Shown here in pieces: positions 44,183 to 52,767 of a stretch of DNA of 64,000 bases (the first letter of the stretch is position 1; every line of letters begins with the position of its first letter). The stretch is from CBCPNA01 sp965120415. GTDB lineage: Bacteria > Bacillota > Clostridia > Lachnospirales > CAG-274. A program made the translations under genes and the position numbers. The notes beneath the pieces are model-generated. The model searched no databases. It was not told where the DNA came from and worked only from the letters and a program-made list of their open reading frames with translations. The stretch covers positions 1 through 64,000 of the forward strand of contig CBCPNA010000008.1 in NCBI GenBank assembly GCA_965120415.1. The letters run 5' to 3'.

Positions 44183-45658
44183 TTAATTTAAAGGTTTCAT
44201 AGTAGGGAATAATAAAACATCTCTAATAGAAGAAGAATCTGTAAAAAGCATAACCAGCCGGTCAAGCCCCATACCAAGCCCACCTGTAGGGGGCATACCG
44301 TATTCTAAAGCTAAAAGAAAATCTTCATCTAGCATATTTGCCTCATCGTTGCCAGCAGTTCTTAGCTTTTCTTGCTGAATAAACCTTTCTCGCTGGTCTA
44401 TAGGGTCGTTTAATTCTGAATAGGCGTTAGCAAATTCACGCCCAACTATAAATAGCTCAAATCTTTCTGTATATTCAGGGTTAGATGCTTTTCTTTTAGA
44501 AAGGGGAGAAATATCTACAGGATGGTCTATTAAAAATGTAGGCTGGATTAAATTTTCTTCTACAAATTGTTCAAAAAATAAATTTAATATATCGCCTTTT
44601 TGATGGTGGTTTTCAAAAGTTATATTATGCTTTTTAGCAACTTCTCTTGCTTCTTCTAAAGTGCTTATTTTGCTAAAATCTACCCCCGCATATTTTTTAA
44701 CAGCATCTAACATAGATATCTTTTCAAAAGGTTTAGAAAAGTCTATTTCTGTTCCTTGATATGTTATTTTTAAAGTGTTTAAAACATCTTTTGCAACAGT
44801 TTTTATTAGCTCTTCCGTAAGCTCCATCATATCATTATAATCAGCGTATGCTTTATAAAGCTCCATTAATGTGAATTCTGGGTTATGCTTAATGCTCATA
44901 CCTTCATTTCTAAATACACGCCCTATTTCATAAACGCTTTCAAAGCCACCTACAATAAGCCTTTTAAGCGGTAATTCTAAAGCTATACGCATATAAAGCC
45001 CTAAATTTAAAGTGTTATGATGAGTAACGAAAGGCTTAGCATGCGCCCCACCGTATATAGTCTGTAAGATAGGTGTTTCTACCTCTAAAAAGTTTTTATT
45101 ATCTAAAAAATTTCTTATAGATTTTATTATTTGAGAACGCTTTAAAAATACGTCTTTAACCTCTGGGTTTACTATTAAATCTAAATAGCGTCTTCTGTAT
45201 CTAATGTCTTGGTCTTTTAAACCGTGAAATTTTTCAGGTAATATTTGCAAGCTTTTGGATAAAAGGGTTATGCTATTTGCCCTAACAGATATTTCATCTT
45301 TTTGTGTTTTAAAAACAGTACCAAAAATGGAAACAATATCGCCTATATCAAGCTTTTTAAATTCATTATAAGCATCTTCCCCTAGCTCATTTTTACTAAC
45401 ATAGCATTGTATTTTGCCTTCTTTATCTTGTATATCGCAAAAAGATGCTTTGCCCATAACACGTCTTGTCATAATACGACCGGCTATATATACCTCTTGC
45501 TCTTCAAAGCTTTCAAAATTATTCTTTATTTGCATACTGCTATTTAAAACTTTAGCTTTTGTAATTTCGAAAGGGTCATTATTATTTTGCTTAAGCTCTT
45601 TTAGCTTATCTATCCTTATTTTGATAAGTTCATTAATATTTTCATTATCATTTGACAT
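44183..45658 (-). CDS. lysS: Lysyl-tRNA synthetase, class II
   Basis: Charges tRNA-Lys. 491 residues: N-terminal OB-fold anticodon-binding domain (EEQEVYIAGRIMTRRVMGKASFCDIQD, about 53-80) and class II catalytic core with motif 1 (VKDVFLKRSQIIKSIRNFLD), motif 2 (YEIGRVFRNEGMSIKHNPEFT) and motif 3 (GLGMGLDRLVMLFTDSSSIRDVLLFP). Eleven bases downstream of greA; both share the promoter at 46184. GTTAGGAG ribosome-binding site. Confidence 0.97.
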   Translation of the reverse strand: MSNDNENINELIKIRIDKLKELKQNNNDPFEITKAKVLNSSMQIKNNFESFEEQEVYIAGRIMTRRVMGKASFCDIQDKEGKIQCYVSKNELGEDAYNEFKKLDIGDIVSIFGTVFKTQKDEISVRANSITLLSKSLQILPEKFHGLKDQDIRYRRRYLDLIVNPEVKDVFLKRSQIIKSIRNFLDNKNFLEVETPILQTIYGGAHAKPFVTHHNTLNLGLYMRIALELPLKRLIVGGFESVYEIGRVFRNEGMSIKHNPEFTLMELYKAYADYNDMMELTEELIKTVAKDVLNTLKITYQGTEIDFSKPFEKISMLDAVKKYAGVDFSKISTLEEAREVAKKHNITFENHHQKGDILNLFFEQFVEENLIQPTFLIDHPVDISPLSKRKASNPEYTERFELFIVGREFANAYSELNDPIDQRERFIQQEKLRTAGNDEANMLDEDFLLALEYGMPPTGGLGMGLDRLVMLFTDSSSIRDVLLFPTMKPLN

Positions 45659-45669
45659 ATTTATAGCTC

Positions 45670-46143
45670 CTAACTTATTTCTAAAATTTTAAAACTTAAT
45701 ATACCCTCTGGAGTTTCAACAGAAACAGTATCGCCAACTTTATGCCCAAGTATCGAAGCACCTATAGGAGATTCATTAGAAATTTTGCCGTTAAAAGGGT
45801 CGGCCTCTGCTGAACCAACTATTGTATATTCTATTTCTTCGTTAAATTCATTATCAAAAAGCTTTATTTTATTACCTATATTAACAGTGTCTGAATCTAA
45901 AGAAGATTCTATAATTTCAGCATTTCTTAACATATTTTCTATAGCTATTATGCGTGCCTCTATTTCTGCTTGTTCTTCTTTAGCGGCATCATATTCAGCA
46001 TTTTCAGAAAGGTCGCCTTGCCCTCTTGCCTCTTTTATCTTGGCAGCGACATCCTTTCTTCTAACAACTTTAAGCTCTTGTAATTCATCTTCTAAATTTT
46101 GAAGTCCTTCTTGTGTTAAAATGATTTTTTTACCTTCATTCAT
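45670..46143 (-). CDS. greA: Transcription elongation factor GreA
   Basis: 157-residue factor that stimulates transcript cleavage by backtracked RNA polymerase. N-terminal coiled coil with LTQEGLQNLEDELQELK, RRKDVAAKIKEARGQGDLSENAEYDAAKEEQ (Asp/Glu tip included), and the C-terminal FKBP-like domain with SPIGASILGHKVGDTVSVETPEG. AAGGGGTG ribosome-binding site, consensus promoter upstream, lysS directly downstream: a standard Firmicutes pairing. Confidence 0.97.
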   Translation of the reverse strand: MNEGKKIILTQEGLQNLEDELQELKVVRRKDVAAKIKEARGQGDLSENAEYDAAKEEQAEIEARIIAIENMLRNAEIIESSLDSDTVNIGNKIKLFDNEFNEEIEYTIVGSAEADPFNGKISNESPIGASILGHKVGDTVSVETPEGILSFKILEIS

Positions 46144-46183
46144 TTATAAAGACACCCCTTAAATTAATTATCACATTCTTAAC

Positions 46184-46212
46184 ATTATAAAGCAAGTAAA
46201 AAATGTTGTCAA
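46184..46212 (-). promoter_or_regulatory. Promoter of greA-lysS
   Basis: Minus-strand TATAAT (46184-46189) and TTGACA (46207-46212), 17-base spacer: a full consensus sigma-A promoter. Confidence 0.8.
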
Positions 46213-46273
46213 GATTTAATAATCATTTTTTTATATAAATTTGTAAAATTATAAATATTTTTAAATTTAAAAT

Positions 46274-46302
46274 TTGATTATAAATAAAACTTATGCTATA
46301 AT
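46274..46302 (+). promoter_or_regulatory. Promoter of the vanZ-like gene
   Basis: TTGATT (46274-46279) and TATAAT (46297-46302) with a 17-base spacer, about 35 bases upstream of the start codon. Confidence 0.65.
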
Positions 46303-46337
46303 TATAAAACTATATATTATAACAGGAGTATATTTTA

Positions 46338-46793
46338 ATGAATAAAAATAATTTGCTTAAAACAGTATTTTACATATATATTTTATTTTTAACTTTACTG
46401 CTTTTAACAAAATTTTCTTTATCTTATATTTACAATATAAGAACCACCCTAAAATTTTATATAAAAAGCCAAGGGATTATTTATTACCGTTATAACATAA
46501 TCCCCTTTAGGACTATATTAAGCCAATTAAATCAATTAAATATTTATAATCTAGCAGGCAATATATTAATATTTATACCTTTTGGCTTTTTGCTAAAATA
46601 TATTTATAATATAAAGCTTATATTTTTTATATTTATAACATTTTTATATATCTTTTTTATAGAAATTATGCAACATATATTTTTAATAGGCTTTTTTGAT
46701 ATAGATGATTTTATATTAAATCTTTTTGGTAGCTTAATAGGCTATTTTTTAGCCAAAATTTTTTTATTTAAAACAAAGGCTAGTAAAAGATAA
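46338..46793 (+). CDS. VanZ-family membrane protein
   Basis: 151-residue membrane protein with four to five helices. The VanZ pattern is clear: YNIIPFRTI, NLAGNILIFIPFGFLLKY, an E-x-x-Q pair (IEIMQHIF) and FDIDDFILNLFGSLIGYFL. VanZ was named for teicoplanin resistance, but most relatives are of unknown function, so no resistance is implied. Its last 30 bases overlap the end of the convergent spoIIM gene. Confidence 0.85.
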   Translation: MNKNNLLKTVFYIYILFLTLLLLTKFSLSYIYNIRTTLKFYIKSQGIIYYRYNIIPFRTILSQLNQLNIYNLAGNILIFIPFGFLLKYIYNIKLIFFIFITFLYIFFIEIMQHIFLIGFFDIDDFILNLFGSLIGYFLAKIFLFKTKASKR

Positions 46794-47249
46794 AATTATA
46801 GATATTAATAAATCAAAAATCAATATTTTATAATAAAATGCTTTAAAGGTTTTAGTATCTTTTTTCTTATTATATTCTATAGCTTTAATACAAATAAATA
46901 TGTAAAAAGGTATATATATAAAAGCTTGTGGTAAATATGTTAAAATAATTAAAAAACCTTTAGTATTAAATATTTTTAAAATAATGCTTGTGGTAAAGCC
47001 AAAACAAAAGCCTTTTATGAATGTTAATAATAAAATAAATAAACTTCCTATGTTAACAAATGCTAAAAACCATATTATCAAAAAATAAATCAAATTTTTC
47101 AAAATTAATTCTGAATAGCTTACCGTATTTTTTAAAATATTTTCATCCAAAATTTCTGTAATATTTAAGCTATTATTATAAAATAAAAATAAACTACCTA
47201 TCAAACTCCCAAAAAGCATAATAAAAAGTAAATATTTTGTATTTTTCAT
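46764..47249 (-). CDS. spoIIM: Stage II sporulation protein M-like
   Basis: 161-residue polytopic protein with about five helices. The pattern of a first helix with LFGSLIGSLF, then LIYFLIIWFLAFVNIGSLFILLLTFIKGFCFGFTTS and LIILTYLPQAFIYIPFYIFI fits the SpoIIM/Stage II M family, the membrane scaffold of the SpoIID-SpoIIM-SpoIIP engulfment complex. Start at 47249 (ATG after AAAGAGGG). Sixteen bases downstream of spoIIP. The family is divergent, but the neighbour makes the call secure. Confidence 0.85.
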   Translation of the reverse strand: MKNTKYLLFIMLFGSLIGSLFLFYNNSLNITEILDENILKNTVSYSELILKNLIYFLIIWFLAFVNIGSLFILLLTFIKGFCFGFTTSIILKIFNTKGFLIILTYLPQAFIYIPFYIFICIKAIEYNKKKDTKTFKAFYYKILIFDLLISIILSFTSLCFK

Positions 47250-47265
47250 AATCAACCCTCTTTAT

Positions 47266-48333
47266 TTAGCTAAAAACAACATCATTTATAAGGTCAGCAA
47301 GTAAATCCATAGCGTTATATATTTCTTCTTTAGTATTAGTTTGAGCCCCAGCTTCAATAAGCATAGAAAGGGGTTTCATATGTAAGCTATATCTGTAGGC
47401 GTTTATATATATTTTTCTTGTAAAGCCTTCGTATTTTTCCATTGCTCTTTTTTGCATTTTAAAGCTTAACGCTAAATTTTGCTTAATATATGGGTTTTCT
47501 AAATAGTCGATATCTTTTAATTCACCGTCTTCATTTATCCTTGATATACCATTAAAAAACATTATTTTGGCTGTCGGTTTACCGTTTATTGTTTCTACAA
47601 GATGTGTATCTTCAGAAACGCCGTCCCTATGCAAATCTATAACGAGCTCTATAGAAGGGTTTTCTTCCAATATTTTTCGTATTACCGGCTCCATCCTTTC
47701 ATAAGCTCCGGTTATTTGGTTTTTTCCGTCAACAACATCAAATGTGTCTACATAATGTATTGTTTTAATACCGTAAACTTCTTCTAGCGTTTGGGCAAGT
47801 CTAGCTCCAGCCCCAACTATACCTTCATATATATCATTTTTATCGCTATCGATAAACATTTCTTGAGAATGTGTATGAAAAATTAAAACTTTTGGCTCAT
47901 CGCCATCTTTGTCCACTTTTACAGAAGTATTTAAAAAATCATTGACATTAAAATAATCGCTACTAAGACCTGTTTTGCTATCAACTGTATAAAATGTTTG
48001 CTTTAAATAATCTAAATCAGTTAGTTTATTAATATCTATATCGCTTGAAAAGCTTTCATCAGTATTTATTTCTGTATTTGTATCTTCTTCATATGATATA
48101 TCATAAAGCCCCAAAACTTCTGTGCTAGTTTTTTCGTCTTCATCTTCTGCTTTTGCTATTAAATCTTTATTAAAGCTTGTTTCTATTTTATAATTAGGTA
48201 TAATATCATATAAAATTATTTGCGCAAAAGTTGTTTCATTTATTTTTGGTAAAAATATAAATAAAATAATAAAAGCTAAAATTATACCAAAACTTATTTT
48301 TTCACATATCTTTTCAAATTTATTTTTTATAAT
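47266..48333 (-). CDS. spoIIP: Stage II sporulation protein P, no standard start codon
   Basis: Peptidoglycan amidase/endopeptidase of the engulfment complex. The catalytic domain is complete: KVLIFHTHSQEMF (zinc His), IVGAGARLAQTLEE, LVIDLHRDGV, and SMLIEAGAQTNTKEE. From TTG at 48114 the protein would be 282 residues and lack its membrane anchor. The same frame stays open upstream to 48333 and adds a cytoplasmic stub, a transmembrane helix (FGIILAFIILFIFLP) and a linker, the normal SpoIIP architecture (355 residues). A strong GGAGGAGG (48338-48345) precedes this extension, but the codons at the expected start are ATT (48333) and ATA (48330), with no ATG, GTG or TTG. ATT initiation, as in infC, or a lost start codon are the options. 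Confidence 0.8.
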   Translation of the reverse strand: MIKNKFEKICEKISFGIILAFIILFIFLPKINETTFAQIILYDIIPNYKIETSFNKDLIAKAEDEDEKTSTEVLGLYDISYEEDTNTEINTDESFSSDIDINKLTDLDYLKQTFYTVDSKTGLSSDYFNVNDFLNTSVKVDKDGDEPKVLIFHTHSQEMFIDSDKNDIYEGIVGAGARLAQTLEEVYGIKTIHYVDTFDVVDGKNQITGAYERMEPVIRKILEENPSIELVIDLHRDGVSEDTHLVETINGKPTAKIMFFNGISRINEDGELKDIDYLENPYIKQNLALSFKMQKRAMEKYEGFTRKIYINAYRYSLHMKPLSMLIEAGAQTNTKEEIYNAMDLLADLINDVVFS

Positions 48334-48496
48334 AAATCCTCCTCCATTGTATAAATATATTATAATATATTCAAAAAAATAAATAAAATAACTACTTGTT
48401 ATAATTATGTAAATATATAAAAGATTAATAAACTATTATATAAAAAACTAAATAATTATATGTATAAAATAAAAAATATTTTTAATGTAAAAAAGC
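48334..48496. other. AT-rich divergent intergenic region
   Basis: Between the spoIIP ribosome-binding site and the promoter of the BspA-like gene. No coding frame or RNA seen. The intergenic gap as a whole extends to 48709. Confidence 0.4.
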
Positions 48497-48525
48497 TTGA
48501 CATAATTTTACAAGTATGATAAAAT
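48497..48525 (+). promoter_or_regulatory. Promoter of the BspA-like gene
   Basis: TTGACA (48497-48502) and TAAAAT (48520-48525), 17-base spacer. It implies a long leader of about 175 bases, in which I recognise no riboswitch. Confidence 0.65.
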
Positions 48526-48709
48526 AGCATAAATATCAAGGTAAAAAGGGTATTTTTATTATAAAATTAGCAGGTATAATATTTAATTATAAAATTTCTT
48601 TTTTAGCTAGATTTAGTCTATAAAAATGGTTAATATATGTAATTATATTTGCTTAATTTTAAAATAATGGGGTTACATCTTTTAATGCATTTAATGAGGG
48701 GGAGTTTTT

Positions 48710-49777
48710 ATGAAAAAAAAGAAAAAGAATGTAAAAGTTAAAAAATCACTTTCTTTAGGGCTTATGGCGACAGCTGCTGTTGCAAGCTCTAGCGCAGCTA
48801 CTAGTACAGTAGCTATGGCTAGCACATTAGAAAGCACAGCCGATACTTCTGTAAGTGTTGAGGCTGAAGCAGTAAGCTTAGATGCTCAAAATGAACAGAC
48901 AGATGCTCTAGAGCAGGTTAAGGCTCAAGAAGAAAGCCAGCAAGAAATACAAGAAGAAAGCACAGATATTGAAATTGCTGTAGTGGATATTACGCCTTAT
49001 ATCACTGTAGATTCTAGAGGTTTTATTACAGAATTTAAAGAATCTGCTAAACAAGAAGTAGAAGGTAAAGCTATTTTAATACCAGCTGAAAAAGACGGAA
49101 TAGTAATAACTGGTATTGCAGATGGTGCATGGAATAAATCAGTCTTTATGGAAATGGGCATGACTGAAGTATATTTTGAAGAAGGTAGTCAGCTTAAAAC
49201 TATAGGTAAGTACGCCTTTAAAGGTTGCGAAGAATTGACTAATATAGTACTTCCAGACACTGTAACAAGCATAGGCAACAGCGCCTTTAAACAATGTGAA
49301 AGTCTATCAAATATAGAATTATCTAATAGCTTAATAACTATAGGGGGCAGTGCTTTTTTCGGTTGTTCAAGCCTTACTGAAGTTACGGTGCCAAAATCTG
49401 TAACATCTATAGGAGAATCTGCTTTTGCTTATTGTACAAATCTTGTTAATATATCTCTTCCAACTGGGCTTACAAAAATAAATGAAGGCACATTTAGTAA
49501 TTGCGTTAGTCTAGAAAGTATAGTCTTGCCTTATGGGGTAGAAAGTATAGAAAGTGGAGCATTTGTACAATGCAGTAGCCTTAGCCATATAGAATTGCCA
49601 AGTACTTTAAATAAAATGATAGATGCAGATATAGTTATCTTCTATGGTTGTGATAGTTTAACAAGCATATATGTTGATAACTATGAAGATAGTATATCAA
49701 GAAATTTAAAATTTGAATTAAAAAGTATAGAAGGTAGTGGAGATGTTACAATATATTATAAAGGTGATGTTTTTTAA
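48710..49777 (+). CDS. BspA-like leucine-rich-repeat surface protein
   Basis: 355-residue secreted protein. A long signal peptide with a basic start (KKKKKNVKVKKSLSLGLMATAAVASSSAATSTVAMA region, residues 1-36) is followed by an acidic linker and then about six BspA-type (LRR_5) repeats of 23 residues from about residue 150 to 320, pattern LTNIVLPDTVTSIGNSAFKQC. No cell-wall anchor or membrane helix follows, so it is either released or held non-covalently. Such proteins mediate adhesion or protein binding in Firmicutes and Bacteroidetes. GAGGGGG ribosome-binding site; own promoter and terminator. Confidence 0.85.
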   Translation: MKKKKKNVKVKKSLSLGLMATAAVASSSAATSTVAMASTLESTADTSVSVEAEAVSLDAQNEQTDALEQVKAQEESQQEIQEESTDIEIAVVDITPYITVDSRGFITEFKESAKQEVEGKAILIPAEKDGIVITGIADGAWNKSVFMEMGMTEVYFEEGSQLKTIGKYAFKGCEELTNIVLPDTVTSIGNSAFKQCESLSNIELSNSLITIGGSAFFGCSSLTEVTVPKSVTSIGESAFAYCTNLVNISLPTGLTKINEGTFSNCVSLESIVLPYGVESIESGAFVQCSSLSHIELPSTLNKMIDADIVIFYGCDSLTSIYVDNYEDSISRNLKFELKSIEGSGDVTIYYKGDVF

Positions 49778-49802
49778 TTGTATAATAAATTATTTTTTCC
49801 AT

Positions 49803-49846
49803 AAAACTGCTTATGATACTATTTTATATCTATAGCAGTTTTTTTA
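49803..49846 (+). terminator. Terminator of the BspA-like gene
   Basis: AAAACTGCT pairs with AGCAGTTTT, followed by a run of T. Confidence 0.8.
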
Positions 49847-49864
49847 TTATAATTAAAATATTTG

Positions 49865-49893
49865 TTGACTTTATTATATAAATATGGTATAAT
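49865..49893 (+). promoter_or_regulatory. Promoter of the cation ATPase gene
   Basis: TTGACT (49865-49870) and TATAAT (49888-49893), 17-base spacer, just ahead of the riboswitch. Confidence 0.75.
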
Positions 49894-49902
49894 CCTAATG
49901 TT

Positions 49903-50022
49903 GAAAAGGGAGTAGCTGACAAGTTTATTCTTGTGATACTTGCGTCAATCACAGTTTTTTAACTCGCATTTATCTTAAATAGCAAGACTTTATCAAATTT
50001 ATTTTGATATGGTCTTTTTTTA
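49903..50022 (+). promoter_or_regulatory. yybP-ykoY manganese riboswitch with expression platform
   Basis: The leader carries the hallmark segments of the yybP-ykoY class in order: AAGGGAGTAGCT (49907-49918), GCGTCAATCA (49942-49951) and AGCAAGACTTT near the 3' end (49981-49991). The last segment can pair instead with a downstream strand (ATCAAA with TTTGAT, GAC with GTC) to make a hairpin followed by seven T, a terminator platform. This class senses Mn2+ and turns on efflux genes. A cation P-type ATPase follows at once, a gene type known to be under this riboswitch in Lactococcus. Ends are approximate. Confidence 0.85.
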
Positions 50023-50048
50023 TTATTTTTATCAGAAAGGTGGTTGTT

Positions 50049-52616
50049 ATGAGTTTTTATAACAAATCAAAAGAAGAAATTTTTGCAGATTTAAAAACAA
50101 GTAAAGAAGGGCTTGATGCTAATAATCTAGCCGAAAGGTACGAAAAATATGGCTATAATGTTTTAAAAGAAGAAAAGGTAGAAAATGCTTTAATAGTATT
50201 TTTAAATCAATTTAAAGATTTGCTTATAATAATATTAATAATAGCTGCTATTATTTCTATCTTTACAGGCAATATAGAAAGTAGTATCGTTATTTTTTTA
50301 GTAATAATTTTAAACGCTATAATAGGTACAGTACAACATTTTAAAGCACATAAATCTTTAAAAAGCCTTAAAAATATGTATGCCCCTTTAGCTAAAGTTA
50401 TAAGAAATGGTAAAAAACAAGAAATTAAGGCAAAAGATTTAACAGTCGGAGATATAATAGTTTTAGAAGCCGGAGATATTGTACCAGCAGATGCAAGGGT
50501 GATAGAGAGCTTTTCTTTACAGGTAAATGAAAGCGCCTTAACAGGCGAATCTTTTGCAATAGACAAATTTGCAGAAAAAATAGATGAAGAAAATATACCT
50601 TTAGCAGATAGGAAAAATCTAGTTTATTCATCTTCTTTAGTAACATATGGTAGGGCTGTTTGCGTTGTTACAAATGTTGGTATGGATACAGAAATAGGTA
50701 AAGTCGCAAATCTTATAAACAATACAAAAAATAAAAAAACACCACTCCAAATTAGCTTAGATAAATTTAGCCAAAAATTATCTATTATAATAATAGCTAT
50801 ATGTTTAGTTATTTTTTTAATCAATATTTATAGGCAAATGACTATTTTAGATTCTTTAATGTTTGCTGTTTCTTTAGCAGTTGCGGCTATACCAGAAGCA
50901 CTTTCTTCTATAGTTACGATATCTTTAGCTATAGGTACAACAAAAATGGCAAAACAAAACGCAATAATAAAAAATCTAAGCTCTGTTGAAAGCCTTGGTT
51001 GTGTATCTATTATTTGTTCAGATAAAACAGGTACACTTACCCAAAATAAAATGACTGTAAGGGATATATATTTTTTGGGCGAAAAATCTAAAGATAGACT
51101 TTTGGATATAAGCGTTCTTTGCAACGATTCTTACATTTCTAAAGATAAAGTTTTGGGCGATCCAACAGAAACAGCTTTAGTTACCTATTATTTAAAAAAT
51201 AATTTAGATTATAATAATATAGTAAGCCAAAACAAAAGGCTTGCAGAAATACCTTTTGATTCAGAACGAAAGCTTATGTCTACAGTGTATAATATAGATA
51301 ATAAATATAAAATGTTTACAAAAGGAGCTATCGATACAATATTACCAAGATTAACACATATTATGAAAGGGGGAGAAATTTTTGATATTACAAAAGAAGA
51401 TATAGAAGAAATACAAGATATTAATAATAAAATGAGCGAAAAGGGGCTTCGTGTTTTAGCTTTTGCTCAAAAAGATTTAAAAGGCGCAGATATTAGCTTA
51501 AATACAGAATATGACCTTACTTTTATAGGTCTAATTTCTATGATAGACCCCCCAAGAGAAGAATCTTTTGCTGCAGTCCAAGATTGTATTTCTGCTGGTA
51601 TACTACCCGTTATGATAACAGGCGACCATAAAGTAACAGCAACAGCTATAGCAAAACAAATAGGTATTTTTAAAAATAAAGATTTAGCTTTAACTGGAGT
51701 GGAATTAGAAAGCTTAACAGACGAAGAGCTTATGCAAAAGCTAGATAAAGTTACAGTATATGCTAGAGTTTCTCCAGAACATAAAATAAGGATAGTAAAC
51801 CTTTGGCAAAAAAAGGGTACTATTGTTGCTATGACCGGTGATGGGGTAAACGATGCCCCAGCTTTAAAAAGTTCTGATGTTGGTATTGCTATGGGTATTA
51901 CCGGTACAGATGTAGCTAAAGATGCAGCGTCTGTTATATTAACAGATGATAATTTTGCAACAATTATAAAAGCAGTTGCAAACGGTAGAAATATTTATAA
52001 TAATATAAAAAATTCTATAAAATTTTTGTTATCTGGCAATACTGCTGGTATATTTGCTGTATTTTATACATCTATTATGAATTTGCCTATACCTTTTAGC
52101 GCTGTACATTTGCTTTTTATAAATCTTTTAACAGATAGCTTACCAGCAATAGCTATTAGTATGGACAAACCAGCTAAAGATATATTAAAGCAAAAACCAC
52201 GCAAAATTAATGAAAGTATACTCGATAAATCATTTTTTAAAGAAATTGTTTTGCAAGGCTTAAATATAGCTATTTTTTCAATAATAGCGTTTTATATAGG
52301 GCTAAAAACAGACGATAAAACAGCATCTACAATGGCTTTTGCAACCTTATGCCTAGCAAGATTATGGCACTGCTTTAATTCCAGAAGTAGAAATTCTATT
52401 ATAAAGCAAGGGCTATTTAGCAATAAATATATAATTTATGCTATATTAATAGGGTTAGTTTGTTTAGTTGCTGTTTTATTTATCCCTTCGCTTCAAAACT
52501 TATTTGAAATTTATAACATGTCGCTTAGCAATTTTGGTATTATATTGCTATTATCATTAATACCTACATTTATAATACAAATAACAAGAATTGTAAAAGA
52601 AATATTTAAAAAATAA
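50049..52616 (+). CDS. Cation-translocating P-type ATPase (Ca2+/Mn2+ type)
   Basis: 855-residue type II P-type ATPase. Motifs in order: N-terminal cation-ATPase domain, actuator TGES (ALTGESFA), the membrane PEAL site (AAIPEALSS), phosphorylation site CSDKTGTLTQNKM (Asp near residue 325), the nucleotide-binding KGAIDTI, hinge MTGDGVNDAPALKSSD, and six C-terminal helices with LLFINLLTDSLPAIA. The PEAL rather than PEGL motif and the riboswitch argue for Mn2+/Ca2+ efflux. Start at 50049 is set by AAAGGTGG; the codon at 50004 would lie in the terminator arm of the riboswitch. Followed by a hairpin terminator. Confidence 0.93.
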   Translation: MSFYNKSKEEIFADLKTSKEGLDANNLAERYEKYGYNVLKEEKVENALIVFLNQFKDLLIIILIIAAIISIFTGNIESSIVIFLVIILNAIIGTVQHFKAHKSLKSLKNMYAPLAKVIRNGKKQEIKAKDLTVGDIIVLEAGDIVPADARVIESFSLQVNESALTGESFAIDKFAEKIDEENIPLADRKNLVYSSSLVTYGRAVCVVTNVGMDTEIGKVANLINNTKNKKTPLQISLDKFSQKLSIIIIAICLVIFLINIYRQMTILDSLMFAVSLAVAAIPEALSSIVTISLAIGTTKMAKQNAIIKNLSSVESLGCVSIICSDKTGTLTQNKMTVRDIYFLGEKSKDRLLDISVLCNDSYISKDKVLGDPTETALVTYYLKNNLDYNNIVSQNKRLAEIPFDSERKLMSTVYNIDNKYKMFTKGAIDTILPRLTHIMKGGEIFDITKEDIEEIQDINNKMSEKGLRVLAFAQKDLKGADISLNTEYDLTFIGLISMIDPPREESFAAVQDCISAGILPVMITGDHKVTATAIAKQIGIFKNKDLALTGVELESLTDEELMQKLDKVTVYARVSPEHKIRIVNLWQKKGTIVAMTGDGVNDAPALKSSDVGIAMGITGTDVAKDAASVILTDDNFATIIKAVANGRNIYNNIKNSIKFLLSGNTAGIFAVFYTSIMNLPIPFSAVHLLFINLLTDSLPAIAISMDKPAKDILKQKPRKINESILDKSFFKEIVLQGLNIAIFSIIAFYIGLKTDDKTASTMAFATLCLARLWHCFNSRSRNSIIKQGLFSNKYIIYAILIGLVCLVAVLFIPSLQNLFEIYNMSLSNFGIILLLSLIPTFIIQITRIVKEIFKK

Positions 52617-52675
52617 AGTAAACTATGCAAAAAATTTAGTTATAGTAAAAATATACTCATATAAAAGTGTGTAGA

Positions 52676-52700
52676 CATTGTCTGCACACTACATTTTATT
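52676..52700 (+). terminator. Hairpin after the ATPase gene
   Basis: AGTGTGTAGACA pairs with TGTCTGCACACT (one wobble), a 12-bp stem with a one-base nominal loop; the T-tract after it is poor (ACATTTTATT). Confidence 0.5.
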
Positions 52701-52710
52701 ATAAATTTAT

Positions 52711-52739
52711 TTGACATTTTACTATAAAATTGATAATAT
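52711..52739 (+). promoter_or_regulatory. Promoter of the M18 aminopeptidase gene
   Basis: TTGACA (52711-52716) and TAATAT (52734-52739), 17-base spacer. Confidence 0.65.
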
Positions 52740-52767
52740 TTAATTAAATTATAAGGAGTTGATATAT

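Noticed and set aside
46144..46183. T-box leader of greA-lysS
   Set aside because: Only about 35 bases lie between the predicted transcription start and greA; no T-box sequence is present.
48341..48375. Sigma-E-like promoter before spoIIP (GAATATA and TATACAAT)
   Set aside because: The spacing of 12 bases is short and the -10 abuts the ribosome-binding site, leaving no room for a transcription start before it.
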